Positions 7,792 to 16,700 of a stretch of 64,000 nucleotides of DNA are shown here, one piece after another; within the stretch, counting starts at the first letter, position 1; each line of letters begins with the position of its first letter. The notes beneath the pieces are model-generated. The model saw nothing but the letters and a program-made list of their open reading frames with translations, had not been told where the DNA came from and searched no databases. The DNA lies in NCBI RefSeq assembly GCF_034314105.1, contig NZ_JAVIWJ010000001.1:4510001-4574000 (forward strand). Direction: 5' to 3'. This DNA is from Pseudomonas sp. AB6. Lineage in GTDB: Bacteria; Pseudomonadota; Gammaproteobacteria; Pseudomonadales; Pseudomonadaceae. Position numbers and translations under genes: made by a program.

Positions 7792-8474
7792 GAATGTTGG
7801 CAGCAGGAATGCTCGCTCAATAAAGTGCGCAGCAGGTTCAGGGTGTGCGGTAGCTGCACGCGCGGCTGTTCTGCCTCGCATGTGGTGCTCAGCGACAGTT
7901 GCCAGTCTGTGCCCGGTGTCAGTAACAGACCGACGGCGTAAGGAAAGGGCACGTCGTCGACCCAAGCGACGTAGGCCTCTGGCGGCTGTTCTTCGGTGAT
8001 GATGAGCAATACCGCCGACGCACCTTCAGCGAGCAGCGCACCCGCTTCGATCACGCCATGTTCAAGGCCGTCGCCAGCCGCAGCCAATGCGGTCATTTCG
8101 CTGGTTTCGCCACGCATGATCGACCACAGGCCGATCACCGCGTTGTGCACCGATAGGCTGAACTGAGTCGGTGACAGCGGTTGCTCGGCAGCCAGTTCGC
8201 TAAGAATTTCGAAAGTGCGCGGGGTTTCGCCATGGCGGGAGACGAAGACGAGAGGCAGCTGCTCTCGCCCGTCGGCCAGTGGCCAGCCGACGCTGAACGC
8301 CATCCTTGCCAGACGGCTCAGGCGTCGGCGCTGCATGGCTGGCAAGAACGAGACGTCAGGCGCCGTGTCGCCAATATCGACATTGGCCTGGCCGATGTTC
8401 CACTGTTGCCAGTCCTCGGTCGTTTTCAGGCCGGGAGCCCAGGCACGCCACTGTGCGATGTTGAAGGTGATCAC
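7752..8474 (-). CDS. Ketosynthase-like N-terminal domain protein without active-site Cys
   Basis: 240 residues, half the length of a full beta-ketoacyl synthase. It matches the pattern of the short ketoacyl synthase N-terminal family found in aryl polyene clusters: an FSLSVHNAVIGLWSI segment where a normal enzyme carries the nucleophilic Cys. Here the aligned position has no Cys, so it is likely a chain-length or partner subunit of another ketosynthase, not a condensing enzyme. The GTG start at 8474 has GGGAAGAG about 6 bases upstream. This is the first gene of the visible operon; the promoter is probably in 8475-8793. Confidence 0.78.
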   Translation of the reverse strand: MITFNIAQWRAWAPGLKTTEDWQQWNIGQANVDIGDTAPDVSFLPAMQRRRLSRLARMAFSVGWPLADGREQLPLVFVSRHGETPRTFEILSELAAEQPLSPTQFSLSVHNAVIGLWSIMRGETSEMTALAAAGDGLEHGVIEAGALLAEGASAVLLIITEEQPPEAYVAWVDDVPFPYAVGLLLTPGTDWQLSLSTTCEAEQPRVQLPHTLNLLRTLLSEHSCCQHSWKNRLWNWQRQT

Positions 8475-8793
8475 GATTCTCTTCCCGTCCCTGCGGACTA
8501 CTTCTTGTACAGCTTCCCGAACGGGGCCAGCCTTGGCGCGACGTTTAGCCGAGTGGCGCGCATTATCCCGATGGCGATGATCAGTAGCAAATTCTGTTAC
8601 AGATAGTTTATTTAAATCAGCTTTCTCCTACGTTTATTCGCTTTCTGTTCTGACGTTGTGCTGTAGGAAATTCGCTTTACGGGTGTCACTCTGTGCCACT
8701 ACTGATGTCCTTAGATCATTCACTCGCCCTAGAGAGCTGCTTTGCATAGACTCGGGCGATTCTGGACTCATTTCAGAACCAAGGAGTTTTCGC
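8475..8793. promoter_or_regulatory. Divergent intergenic region between polyene operon and parA-like gene
   Basis: 319 bases with no credible gene. The part around 8596-8650 is AT-rich (TTTATTTAAATCAG) and is the likely promoter zone of the leftward operon. A short inverted repeat, TCGCCC about 8725 with GGGCGA about 8755, precedes the ParA-like gene, whose ribosome site AAGGAG is at 8781-8786. No known operator was recognised. Confidence 0.4.
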
Positions 8794-9573
8794 ATGCGGC
8801 GTGTGGTGTTCAATCAAAAGGGTGGCGTGGGTAAATCCAGCATTGCCTGCAATCTTGCGGCAGTCAGCGCCTCTGAAGGGTATCGGACGCTGTTGATCGA
8901 TCTTGATGCCCAAGCCAATTCAACCCAGTACCTTACTGGTTTGACCGGCGACGATATCCCAATGGGGATCGCCGACTTTTTCAAACAAACCTTGTCTTCC
9001 GGGCCGTTCGCCAAGAAAAACAAGGTCGATATCTACGAAACGCCTTTCGATAATTTGCACGTAGTGACTGCCACCGCTGAGTTGGCTGACCTTCAGCCCA
9101 AGCTCGAAGCCAAGCATAAAATAAACAAGCTGCGCAAACTGCTGGAGGAGTTGGATGAGGACTATGACCGTATCTATCTGGATACGCCGCCAGCGCTTAA
9201 CTTTTACGCTGTTTCAGCGTTGATTGCTGCGGACAGAGTCCTGATTCCGTTTGATTGCGACAGCTTTTCTCGCCAGGCGCTATATGGCTTGCTCAAGGAG
9301 ATTGAAGAACTGAAGGAAGACCATAATGAGGGCCTGGAAATTGAAGGCATTATCGTCAATCAGTTCCAGTCTCGAGCCAGTCTGCCGCAGCAAATACTCG
9401 ATGAGTTAATTGCTGAAGGTTTGCCAGTGTTGCCGGTCTATCTCAACAGCTCGGTAAAAATGCGTGAGTCGCATCAAGCCAATACGCCGCTGATCTACCT
9501 CGATCCTCGACACAAGCTGACTCAGCAATTCGTCGAACTGCATAGCTTGCTGGAGAGCGCTTCGCCGCATTGA
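8794..9573 (+). CDS. Orphan ParA/MinD-type ATPase
   Basis: 259 residues. The deviant Walker A motif is KGGVGKSS at about residues 8-15, with the signature Lys. Walker A' is LLIDLDAQANSTQY, and Walker B is RIYLDTPPAL. ParA ATPases dimerise on ATP and position DNA or protein cargo on the nucleoid. The start at 8794 has AAGGAG 7 bases upstream; upstream in-frame codons to 8656 lack such a site. No ParB, parS or partition cassette is visible, so plasmid-style partition is unlikely. It ends 6 bases from the convergent PAAR gene. The cargo is unknown. Confidence 0.9.
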   Translation: MRRVVFNQKGGVGKSSIACNLAAVSASEGYRTLLIDLDAQANSTQYLTGLTGDDIPMGIADFFKQTLSSGPFAKKNKVDIYETPFDNLHVVTATAELADLQPKLEAKHKINKLRKLLEELDEDYDRIYLDTPPALNFYAVSALIAADRVLIPFDCDSFSRQALYGLLKEIEELKEDHNEGLEIEGIIVNQFQSRASLPQQILDELIAEGLPVLPVYLNSSVKMRESHQANTPLIYLDPRHKLTQQFVELHSLLESASPH

Positions 9574-9579
9574 TAGGCG

Positions 9580-9990
9580 TTAGGGCTCAACGAGTGGCCG
9601 TAAGGGTGAAAACAACTGTGCGCGGAGCGTGCCGGCCTGAATGGCGCTCAACAGCTGTTCTGCAGCCATGCGTGCGACCTCGGCCAAGTCAGGCGGGATG
9701 CTAATGGTCGCGTCCATGTCTGCGGCAATACTGTCCGCGCTTGCCAGCAGCCGATGACTGCCCGGTGGGCACCCGCACTGTACAGCTTGGCCTTGGGTCG
9801 CGACGGCCACATAGTGGTCAATGCACGTCGGATTTCCTTCGGCGATGAAGCCGACTCGCTCGCAACCGGGACACCAGACGAGGTCTCCCATCCGCGCTAA
9901 CTTGCGCGATTGCACGACGACCTTGCCCGAAGCGCTGATGACGAATCCGTCTGTGGTTGTGCGATCACCTTCCCTGATGACATACGTCAT
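9580..9990 (-). CDS. PAAR-domain protein (T6SS spike tip)
   Basis: 136 residues. Repeated short beta segments (REGDRTTTDGFVISASGKVV, ARMGDLVWCPGCERVGFIAEG, DHYVAVATQGQAVQCGCPPG) follow the PAAR pattern. Cys residues in CPGC and CGCPPG could bind the zinc that caps the cone. PAAR proteins sharpen the VgrG spike and carry effectors. The C-terminal tail after about residue 95 (IAADMDATISIPPDLAEVAR...) is short, with no recognisable toxin domain. GGGAG lies 6 bases before the ATG. No VgrG or core T6SS gene is nearby. Confidence 0.82.
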   Translation of the reverse strand: MTYVIREGDRTTTDGFVISASGKVVVQSRKLARMGDLVWCPGCERVGFIAEGNPTCIDHYVAVATQGQAVQCGCPPGSHRLLASADSIAADMDATISIPPDLAEVARMAAEQLLSAIQAGTLRAQLFSPLRPLVEP

Positions 9991-10121
9991 GACTGCTCCC
10001 GGCCGTTGCTCAATTTGAGTCGATAAGGCTAGAGCAGAAAAATGCCGGTGAGTATGCGAAAAAGCTGTTTGGGAAATGCCCTACGGAAAACTCAGCGCGT
10101 GCCACTGGGCCTGTGCAAGGC

Positions 10122-10556
10122 TCAAGTACCCTGGCTTTTCAACCAGGCCAGCAGTTGCGGCAACGGGAAGGCGCCGCTTTGACGTGCGAGTTCTCGGCCA
10201 TCTTTAAACAGGATCAAGGTAGGGATTGAACGAATGTTCAACTGCCCGGACAACGTCTGATTGGTTTCGCTGTCCAGCTTCGCCAGTCGGCATCGCCCCA
10301 ACAGCTGAGTTGCTGCTTGCGCGAAGGTCGGCGCAAATGTCTTACACGGCCCACACCACTCGGCCCACACATCAACCAGCAGCGGCAAATCGCCTTTAAT
10401 CTGGCTGGCGTAGGTGGCTTGGGTCACCGCAAAGGGCGTGCTGAGCAATACCGGGTCCTTGCAACGCCCACATTTGGGCTGATCGCCAACGCGGTCGGCA
10501 GGAATGCGATTGAGCCCGTTGCAGTGCGGGCAAGGGATCGTTAGAGGGTGGGGCAT
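10122..10556 (-). CDS. trxC: Thioredoxin 2 (TrxC)
   Basis: 144 residues. The N-terminal zinc-binding module has CPHC at 9-12 and CGRC at 29-32. The thioredoxin fold follows with the active site WCGPC and the cis-Pro loop SIPTLILF. Both the length and the zinc module match TrxC, not TrxA. It reduces cytoplasmic disulfides and helps in oxidative stress, often under OxyR control; I saw no clear OxyR site. It stands alone, transcribed leftward. Confidence 0.95.
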   Translation of the reverse strand: MPHPLTIPCPHCNGLNRIPADRVGDQPKCGRCKDPVLLSTPFAVTQATYASQIKGDLPLLVDVWAEWCGPCKTFAPTFAQAATQLLGRCRLAKLDSETNQTLSGQLNIRSIPTLILFKDGRELARQSGAFPLPQLLAWLKSQGT

Positions 10557-10841
10557 GATGGTATCCGATAGTTGGCCAATAGGATTGAGTTGGAGTCCAA
10601 TAGCGACGTTATCAAGGTGGGAACGCGTAGATATTCATTATGTGATGTGGGATCTACAAGCGTATTACCTCCGTATTTCTTATTTCTTTGGGCCTACTCG
10701 TTCGGGGAGTAGTGCTCACTGCTAATGCTCCGTAATCTCCAATGACTTATTTAGTTGACGAGATTGTTATCCGGCCAAACGACGAACTGTTCGATATTTT
10801 TAAATCGATTTTTTGGCAATTGTTAAGGTGGGGATCTCAAC
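10557..10841. other. Gene-free stretch between trxC and secreted-protein gene
   Basis: 285 bases with no open frame of coding quality. The sequence is AT-richer than its surroundings. TTGACG at 10756 could be a -35 element for the rightward gene, but the matching -10 is poor. Nothing else is recognised. Confidence 0.35.
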
Positions 10842-11291
10842 ATGAAAATAGTTAAGCCTATTGCGTTTTCGATGGCGTTGGCTGCCTCGGCGCTGTCGAC
10901 ACTTGCGCACGCAGGGCCGCCCGTACAGGTCACCTTTAAAAATCAAGGTTCAGCAGGCGCTGTGTACTCGGCTTCTGGTCGTAATGAAATGGGTACTCAT
11001 ACTAATGCTTCGCCCAAACCTAGAGCCACTGTAAAGTCTGGAGGTAGCAGCAGCTACACGGTGCAAAGTGGCCTTTCTCCCGATTCAAATTACGCCACTG
11101 TTCGTTACCAGATAGGCCAAAAAAGTTGTCAGTTTACAACGACATTCGTCAACACGATGCTTCGGGGCGGGGTCAAAGTTCCGAAGTGGAAGAAAAACGC
11201 AATTGCTGGGGGCGGCGCTGTCTGCACCGCGACTATTACGGCTACTAACTATTCAAATTATGGATGGTCGGCCGAGTTTACGATGAAATAA
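10842..11291 (+). CDS. Small secreted protein of unknown function
   Basis: 149 residues. A clear Sec signal peptide (Lys-rich start, hydrophobic PIAFSMALAASALSTLA, cleavage after AHA) is followed by a mature domain of about 125 residues. That domain is rich in Gly, Ser, Thr and beta-type alternation and has two Cys (QKSCQF and GAVCTA) that may form a disulfide. I do not recognise the family; the size and beta-rich character would fit a small pore-former or binding protein, but nothing proves it. GGTGGGG lies about 9 bases upstream. Base composition is lower in GC than the neighbours, and a hairpin (11310-11352) separates it from the next gene. Confidence 0.7.
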   Translation: MKIVKPIAFSMALAASALSTLAHAGPPVQVTFKNQGSAGAVYSASGRNEMGTHTNASPKPRATVKSGGSSSYTVQSGLSPDSNYATVRYQIGQKSCQFTTTFVNTMLRGGVKVPKWKKNAIAGGGAVCTATITATNYSNYGWSAEFTMK

Positions 11292-11309
11292 GACGTGCCC
11301 ATTGAACTC

Positions 11310-11352
11310 CATAACCTTGTTGGGTCCACACTTTCACTCGACAAGGTTATGG
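11310..11352. terminator. Perfect 12-bp hairpin between two unassigned genes
   Basis: CCATAACCTTGT at 11310-11321 pairs exactly with ACAAGGTTATGG at 11341-11352 around a 19-base loop. No T-run follows, so it is not a standard intrinsic terminator. It sits 12 bases before the AAGGAG of the next gene, so it could be an attenuator, an mRNA-stabilising end or a protein site. Confidence 0.55.
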
Positions 11353-11374
11353 TTCGGTGCTCTAAGGAGTGGCA

Positions 11375-12070
11375 GTGATTAATAATATACAAGCCCCGAT
11401 GTTAAACAGTACCGTGGTCGACTCCATCACTACGGCCCGCCTCAACCCGCAAAAGGCGGCAGACCCGACTGCAATTGATGGCGTTGCCTACAATTTGCCG
11501 ACGATTTCAACACTTTCCCGTCAACTGAGTGATAGCGCAACGCGCGCTGAACTACGGGATGAGCGTTTGAGTCGAAAACAGCTCACCGAGTTGGGCAATA
11601 CACTGACCAACACTTTTTCGGGTGAGGGCTATTTTTCTCACAAGGCCCAACATGACCGTGAAGCCCCCGATTCTAATGATCCTGAATTAATCGCTAGAGC
11701 CCAACAGGCCACTGAATACGTGAACAGTGCTGCTGTAGGGGGCAAGACAGTGAAAAACCCTTTTGATGGCCTGTCACGGGATCAGCTTGCTCTTATCACT
11801 TTTGACGACAGTGGCTTGTATACGGTGAATGAGCGACGTGCCGCTTCTTACTGTGCTGACCACATTGAGGAGGCATGGTGCAAAAAGGTTGCCGACATGG
11901 CCATGGAAGAATACAACCGAACCGGAACCGCGCAGACCCCCAAAGTGCTGGCTGAAATGCTCTCTCATTACCGAACCTTACCGCGTATTGAACAAGCGCA
12001 GTTTCCTGAGGGCTATGCGACCGACCTGCAGAGTAAAATTGGGCCCGGATCTATTGCAACTAATAAATAA
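11375..12070 (+). CDS. Hypothetical protein, Pseudomonas-type, unknown function
   Basis: 231 residues from the GTG at 11375, chosen because AAGGAG (11364-11369) is 5 bases upstream; the GTG at 11369 is inside that site. There is no signal peptide or membrane segment. The N-terminal half is Ser/Thr/Asn-rich and probably flexible (NIQAPMLNSTVVDSITTARL). The C-terminal half is helical with acidic and basic residues (YCADHIEEAWCKKVADMAM). I do not recognise a domain. It follows the secreted-protein gene in the same direction across the hairpin, so the two may be co-transcribed. Cytoplasmic, or exported by a signal-independent route, cannot be told apart. Confidence 0.7.
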   Translation: MINNIQAPMLNSTVVDSITTARLNPQKAADPTAIDGVAYNLPTISTLSRQLSDSATRAELRDERLSRKQLTELGNTLTNTFSGEGYFSHKAQHDREAPDSNDPELIARAQQATEYVNSAAVGGKTVKNPFDGLSRDQLALITFDDSGLYTVNERRAASYCADHIEEAWCKKVADMAMEEYNRTGTAQTPKVLAEMLSHYRTLPRIEQAQFPEGYATDLQSKIGPGSIATNK

Positions 12071-12071
12071 T

Positions 12072-12208
12072 ATCGCGAAATTTTCGCGGCCTTCGGCAGC
12101 TCCTACAGTCACTCATTATTCTGTAAGAGCGAACTTGTTCGCGAGGCGGCTTAGCTGAAATACCGCGTCACCGGATCAGGCGCTTCGCCAACAAGTTGGC
12201 TCCTACAG
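12072..12208. repeat. REP-type palindromic repeat cluster
   Basis: Three short palindromic units: about 12073-12107 (TCGCGAAA...TTCGGCAGCTCCTACAG), 12121-12148 (AGCGAACTTGTTCGCGAGG) and 12181-12208 (CGCCAACAAGTTGGCTCCTACAG). They show the usual Pseudomonas REP design of an imperfect hairpin with a GGAGC or GCTCC flank. The units are inverted relative to each other. Confidence 0.75.
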
Positions 12209-12231
12209 AACGAACTGCGCCGCAGATGGGG

Positions 12232-13695
12232 TCACGACGAACAACTGATCTCCAAATGCTTGCCCCACTCCGGCGGCCGCTCAGCGTAGCTTTCCATTCC
12301 TGGCTGAGCCTCGAAGGGTTTGGTCAGGACACTGTGCAAACGACGGACCTCTTCGTAGTCACCGTTCTCGGCAGCGTCAATGGCCTTTTGTGCCAGGTAA
12401 TTGCGCAGGATGTAGAGCGGATTGACGGCGTGCATCCGGGTTTGGCGTTCAAGTTCGCTGCCGTTGTTTTCCCGTCCGATTCGCGCTTGGTAGTCGCTGG
12501 CCCAGGCGTCAAAACCTTTAATGTCGATGAAGTCATTCCGCAGCCGACTGCACGCCACTTCAGCCGATTCATCACCCAGGCGCCGGAAGAACAGCGTGTA
12601 GTCGACGCCACCGGTTTGCATCAGTTTGAGCAGGCGCTCGATCAATGTGGCGTCTTCGTCTTCAGCGCTGGTCAGGCCCAGACGACGGCGCATGAGGTCA
12701 AGGTAATGAGCCTGGTACAGCGGTAGGAACAAAGCCAGGGCTTCACGCAATGCCTCTACGCTGATGAACGGCGTCAGGGCTTGGGCGAGGGCGCTGAGAT
12801 TCCACTGACCAATGGGCACCTGATTGCTGAAGGAATAGCGGCCATCATGGTCGGAGTGGTTACAAATGAAGTTCTGATCGAAGTCATCGAGAAAAGCAAA
12901 TGGGCCGAAGTCGAAGGTGATGCCTAGGATCGACATATTGTCGGTGTTCATGACGCCATGGCAAAAACCGTAGGCTTGCCATTTCGCAATCAACTCGGCG
13001 TTGCGCTCGACGATCTGGCGGAACATCGCCAAATACGGTTCGGCGTGCTCCAAGCATTCGGGGTAGTGCATCGCAAGTACATGCTCGCCCAGCGCCTTGA
13101 GTTCATCCGGCTGCTTGGTATAAAAAAAATATTCGAAACTGCCGAAACGAATGTGGCTCGGCGCCAGGCGCAACACCATGGCCGCGCGCTCCTGCTTTTC
13201 ACGCCAAACGGGCGTGCTTGAACCGATCACGGACAAAGCGCGGCTTGTGGGAATGCCCAGCGCATGCAGGGCTTCGGACGCCAGAAATTCGCGAATCGAC
13301 GAGCGCAATACCGCTCGACCGTCACCCATTCTTGAATACGGCGTTTGCCCGGCGCCTTTGAGGTGCAGGTCCCAATGTTCGCCTGCGTCGCTGTAGACCT
13401 CGCCCAGCAGCACGCCGCGGCCGTCACCCAAACGTGGGTTGTAAGAGCCAAACTGATGACCGGAATACACCATTGCCCGAGGCTCGGCGGTGGCCCACAG
13501 TTTATGGCCGCTAAAAATTTCGGCGAAGACCGGCAGTTCGGCTTGGGCCGGATCGAGGTCAAGCAACGCCATGGCCGCCGCGCTTGACACGACTAGCCGT
13601 GGGTCAGCAATGGGTTCAGGCAGCACCGACGTTGAGAACGCGTCCCCCAGTCGGGCGAAGCGGTTGTCGAAGGTCAGTTCGTCGAGGGCTTTCAA
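12232..13695 (-). CDS. selO: SelO protein AMPylase (YdiU family)
   Basis: 487 residues from a TTG start at 13695 (MKALDELTFDN), the usual beginning in Pseudomonas; GGGAGA lies 7 bases upstream. An ATG ten codons earlier (13725) is inside a hairpin and less likely. SelO is a pseudokinase that transfers AMP from ATP to Ser, Thr or Tyr of redox proteins. Visible signatures: GDGRGVLLGE, the catalytic-loop-like HGVMNTDNMS, and the metal-binding DFGPFAFLDDF. The bacterial enzyme normally lacks the C-terminal selenocysteine of animal SelO; here the end is KHLEISCSS with a Cys third from the end. It is downstream of the mscK-type gene in the same direction. Confidence 0.92.
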   Translation of the reverse strand: MKALDELTFDNRFARLGDAFSTSVLPEPIADPRLVVSSAAAMALLDLDPAQAELPVFAEIFSGHKLWATAEPRAMVYSGHQFGSYNPRLGDGRGVLLGEVYSDAGEHWDLHLKGAGQTPYSRMGDGRAVLRSSIREFLASEALHALGIPTSRALSVIGSSTPVWREKQERAAMVLRLAPSHIRFGSFEYFFYTKQPDELKALGEHVLAMHYPECLEHAEPYLAMFRQIVERNAELIAKWQAYGFCHGVMNTDNMSILGITFDFGPFAFLDDFDQNFICNHSDHDGRYSFSNQVPIGQWNLSALAQALTPFISVEALREALALFLPLYQAHYLDLMRRRLGLTSAEDEDATLIERLLKLMQTGGVDYTLFFRRLGDESAEVACSRLRNDFIDIKGFDAWASDYQARIGRENNGSELERQTRMHAVNPLYILRNYLAQKAIDAAENGDYEEVRRLHSVLTKPFEAQPGMESYAERPPEWGKHLEISCSS

Positions 13696-13704
13696 GGGCC
13701 ATCT

Positions 13705-13734
13705 CCCAGCAGAATGTCCGACCATTCTGCTGGG
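13705..13734. terminator. Perfect 12-bp hairpin between mscK-type gene and selO
   Basis: CCCAGCAGAATG and CATTCTGCTGGG pair exactly around a 6-base loop. It starts 11 bases after the upstream stop and includes the alternative ATG of selO. No T-run follows on the minus strand, so termination would be partial or Rho-dependent. It may hide or set the selO ribosome site. Confidence 0.5.
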
Positions 13735-13744
13735 ATTAAAGCCA

Positions 13745-16700
13745 TCAGTCGAGCTTAGCCTCTGGTGGCTCGGGTACGTCGCTGATCGCAGAGGGGGCTG
13801 GAAGCGAGGGTTTGCCTGCGTCGCCCGGTTCGTCGGTGGGCACCAACCTGTATTCCTGCCCATGCAGATTTTTGAGGTGAATCTCCATCTGCCGGAACGA
13901 AATGTTGATGTTGTTGGCTTTGAACTCTTTATTGATGAAGCGGTTAATCTCATCGACTGCCGGATTGCGGTCACCTAAGTCACGTACGTGAATGCGCAAT
14001 TCGTGGTCGAGGGTGCTCTCGCCAAAGTTCAAAAAGTAAACTTGCGGCTCCGGTTCTTTCAGTACCCTTGGGTTGTCTTTGGCGGCCTGTAACAGCAGGG
14101 TGCGCACGAGTTCCAGATCCGAACTGTAATCGACGCCTACTTTGAGCGTCACGCGGGTGATGGTATCGGTCAGTGACCAGTTGATCAGTTGCCCAGTAAT
14201 GAATGTTTTGTTCGGGACGATAATGTCTTTGCGGTCGAAATCAGTGATGGTTGTGGCACGGATGCGAATTTTGCTGACGGTTCCCGACAGGCTGCCAATA
14301 GTGATGGTGTCGCCGATACGAACCGGGCGCTCGAACAGAATCATAATGCCAGAGATGAAGTTGGCGAAAATTTCCTGCATGCCGAAGCCTAAACCGACCG
14401 AAAGTGCAGCCACCAACCATTGCAACTTGTCCCAGCTCACGCCTAATGCTGACAATGTCGAAACAAAACCAATGCCCGCGATGGTATATGACAGCAACGT
14501 GGTGGTGGCGTACGAGCTGCCTTGGGCAAGATTCAAACGCGACAGGACAAGCACTTCTAGCAGTCCGGGCAAGTTGCCAGCCAACACTGCGGTGGTGCCG
14601 ATGATGATCAGTGCACCCACCAGGTCACCTAGGCTCAGGGGTACCATGCTCATCGTGGCGCCCGTGCCACTGGTGTATTCGTATAGCGTGATGTTGTCCA
14701 GGTACGAAAACACGCTGATCAGGTCCGACCAGACCCAATACAGGGCGGCGATAAAGCCAGCAAGCAGCGCTAGCCGAATCAGACGCAATGATTGATCGTT
14801 GACCTTTTCAATGTCCAGCGCTGGCTCTTCCACCACATCGCCATCGCCGTTTTCTCTTGCTGCCAGACGTTTGCTTTGGGCGCGCTGGTAAGCCAGTCGC
14901 CGGGCGGCAACGCTCAGCCCGCGAACGAACGCGGCTTCGATTACCAGCCACAACATCAATAAATAAAGGGTGTCGATCAATCGATCGCTCAGTTTCAGTG
15001 CGGTGTAGTAATAGCCAAAGCACACTGCGAGAAAGAGCGCTACCGGCAATGCGGTGAACAACACGCCGATGATTTTTCGAAAAAATGAGGCGCTATGCTG
15101 CGTGGGACTGCGGATCAGCAAGCGACTTAGTAGCCAAGTCATCAAGGCATAGCAGGCCAAAACCACAGCGATGCCAAGCACGTCATCTGCTAGCGCCGCC
15201 GGTTGGTGTTCTGCCACGGCCACTACGGCAACCAAGGCCAACACAACCAGCCCCAAGCGCCGAATCCAACCCTGAAGAAATTCAACCTGTGGCTTTTCCC
15301 AGCGGAAGTGCAGTTGGGCAACCCCACCTGGCGCCAGGACGCGATAGGCGGTGTAAAACATCAGCCACGCCAAGGCAATTTGCAGCAATGCCGAGCCCAA
15401 ATTGACGTTTTGACCGCGTGCGTCTATCTGCAAGGCGTATCCACACAGCGCCAATCCGAGTGCTACCGGTACGGCAAGCAAAATATTGATAAGAATTGCC
15501 AGCGGCGTATGCCATTGGCTGTCGCGTTTGAAGTGGCCAATATCCGAATGCAATCGAGTGAGCTTTTCGTAAAGCGCCTTTCGTTTCCACACCAAAGCCC
15601 CGATCAGCACCAGCAGTGGCAAAAATAACAGGGGGCGTTGTGTCAGACCATCGGTCAGCTCACTCACGCTAGAGGCCCAGGGCAGGGTGGTGATTTGTTT
15701 GCTGAGGCGCGGTGGAATACCCTCAATCCAGTCCAGATCCAGTGGTTTGTTGCTCGGGATCCAGAACATTTGCTCGTCAAGGGTTGCGCGTAGGCCGACG
15801 GCGGTACCGACCAGTTGCTTTTGATTGAGCTGCAGGGTGATGGATTCGTTGAGCAGCGAGCTCAATTCTTTGTTCAGGCGTTCCAGCAAATCGGTGCGAG
15901 TCACCGCGAGATCGAGCAAGGTTTTGCGCAGCGCCGGGGTCGCGTCTTCAGGCGGTTGCGTAGCGAGTAATTTGTCGACATACGCGCCAGGGTTGCTCAT
16001 CACTTCCCGTTGTTGGTTGACTTCGAATTGATACAAACGGATGTCAGCAATTTCGTCAGCCAGACCCCTGTCAAGGGTTAACAACGGCAGGGCTTGTTTC
16101 TGTTTATAGAGAATTTTGGACAGCAACAAACTGCCGCGAAGCACGTTGATTTGCTCGTCGAGTGCCTGATCGCTTTGAGTCAGGCTGTCCAGTTGCTGCT
16201 TGGTCTTGAGGTTCTGCTGTGTTAGCTCATTGAGCCGGTCGGTACCCCGCAACAGATAGTCGGACAGCTTGAGGTTGGTTGCGGTCTCGGTTGCCAGCAG
16301 GCTACTGCTGCCCGCTTTCTGAGCCTCCAAAGACAACTGGGTTACGGTCTGTTGTGATTGAGCACGACGCTTGTCGTTGATTAGCGTTTGCAGGTCTTGG
16401 ATGTCCTGTTCTTGCCGGTTGACCTTCTCGGTAAGTAAGTCTCGCTGGCTGTTGCCCAAGTCTTGCAATTGACTGTTGCCTGCCAATTCTTGACGGCGAA
16501 GCAGGGTGAGCGCATTGAGCGAAGCTAATTCGGCGTTGAGTTGGTCGCGTTGATCGGCATTGATACTTTTGCCGCTGTCTTTGCCGGATTTCAGGATGTT
16601 ATTGATTTGCTGACTGCGTGTCTGATTGGCGCTGATTTCGCCTTGAGCTCGCTCCGGACGAGTCTGTGCAGTAATGGTCAGACTGTTGGCATCGTTGAGT

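Noticed and set aside
8794..9573. Plasmid or phage partition locus
   Set aside because: No ParB, parS-like repeat cluster, replication gene or integrase nearby.
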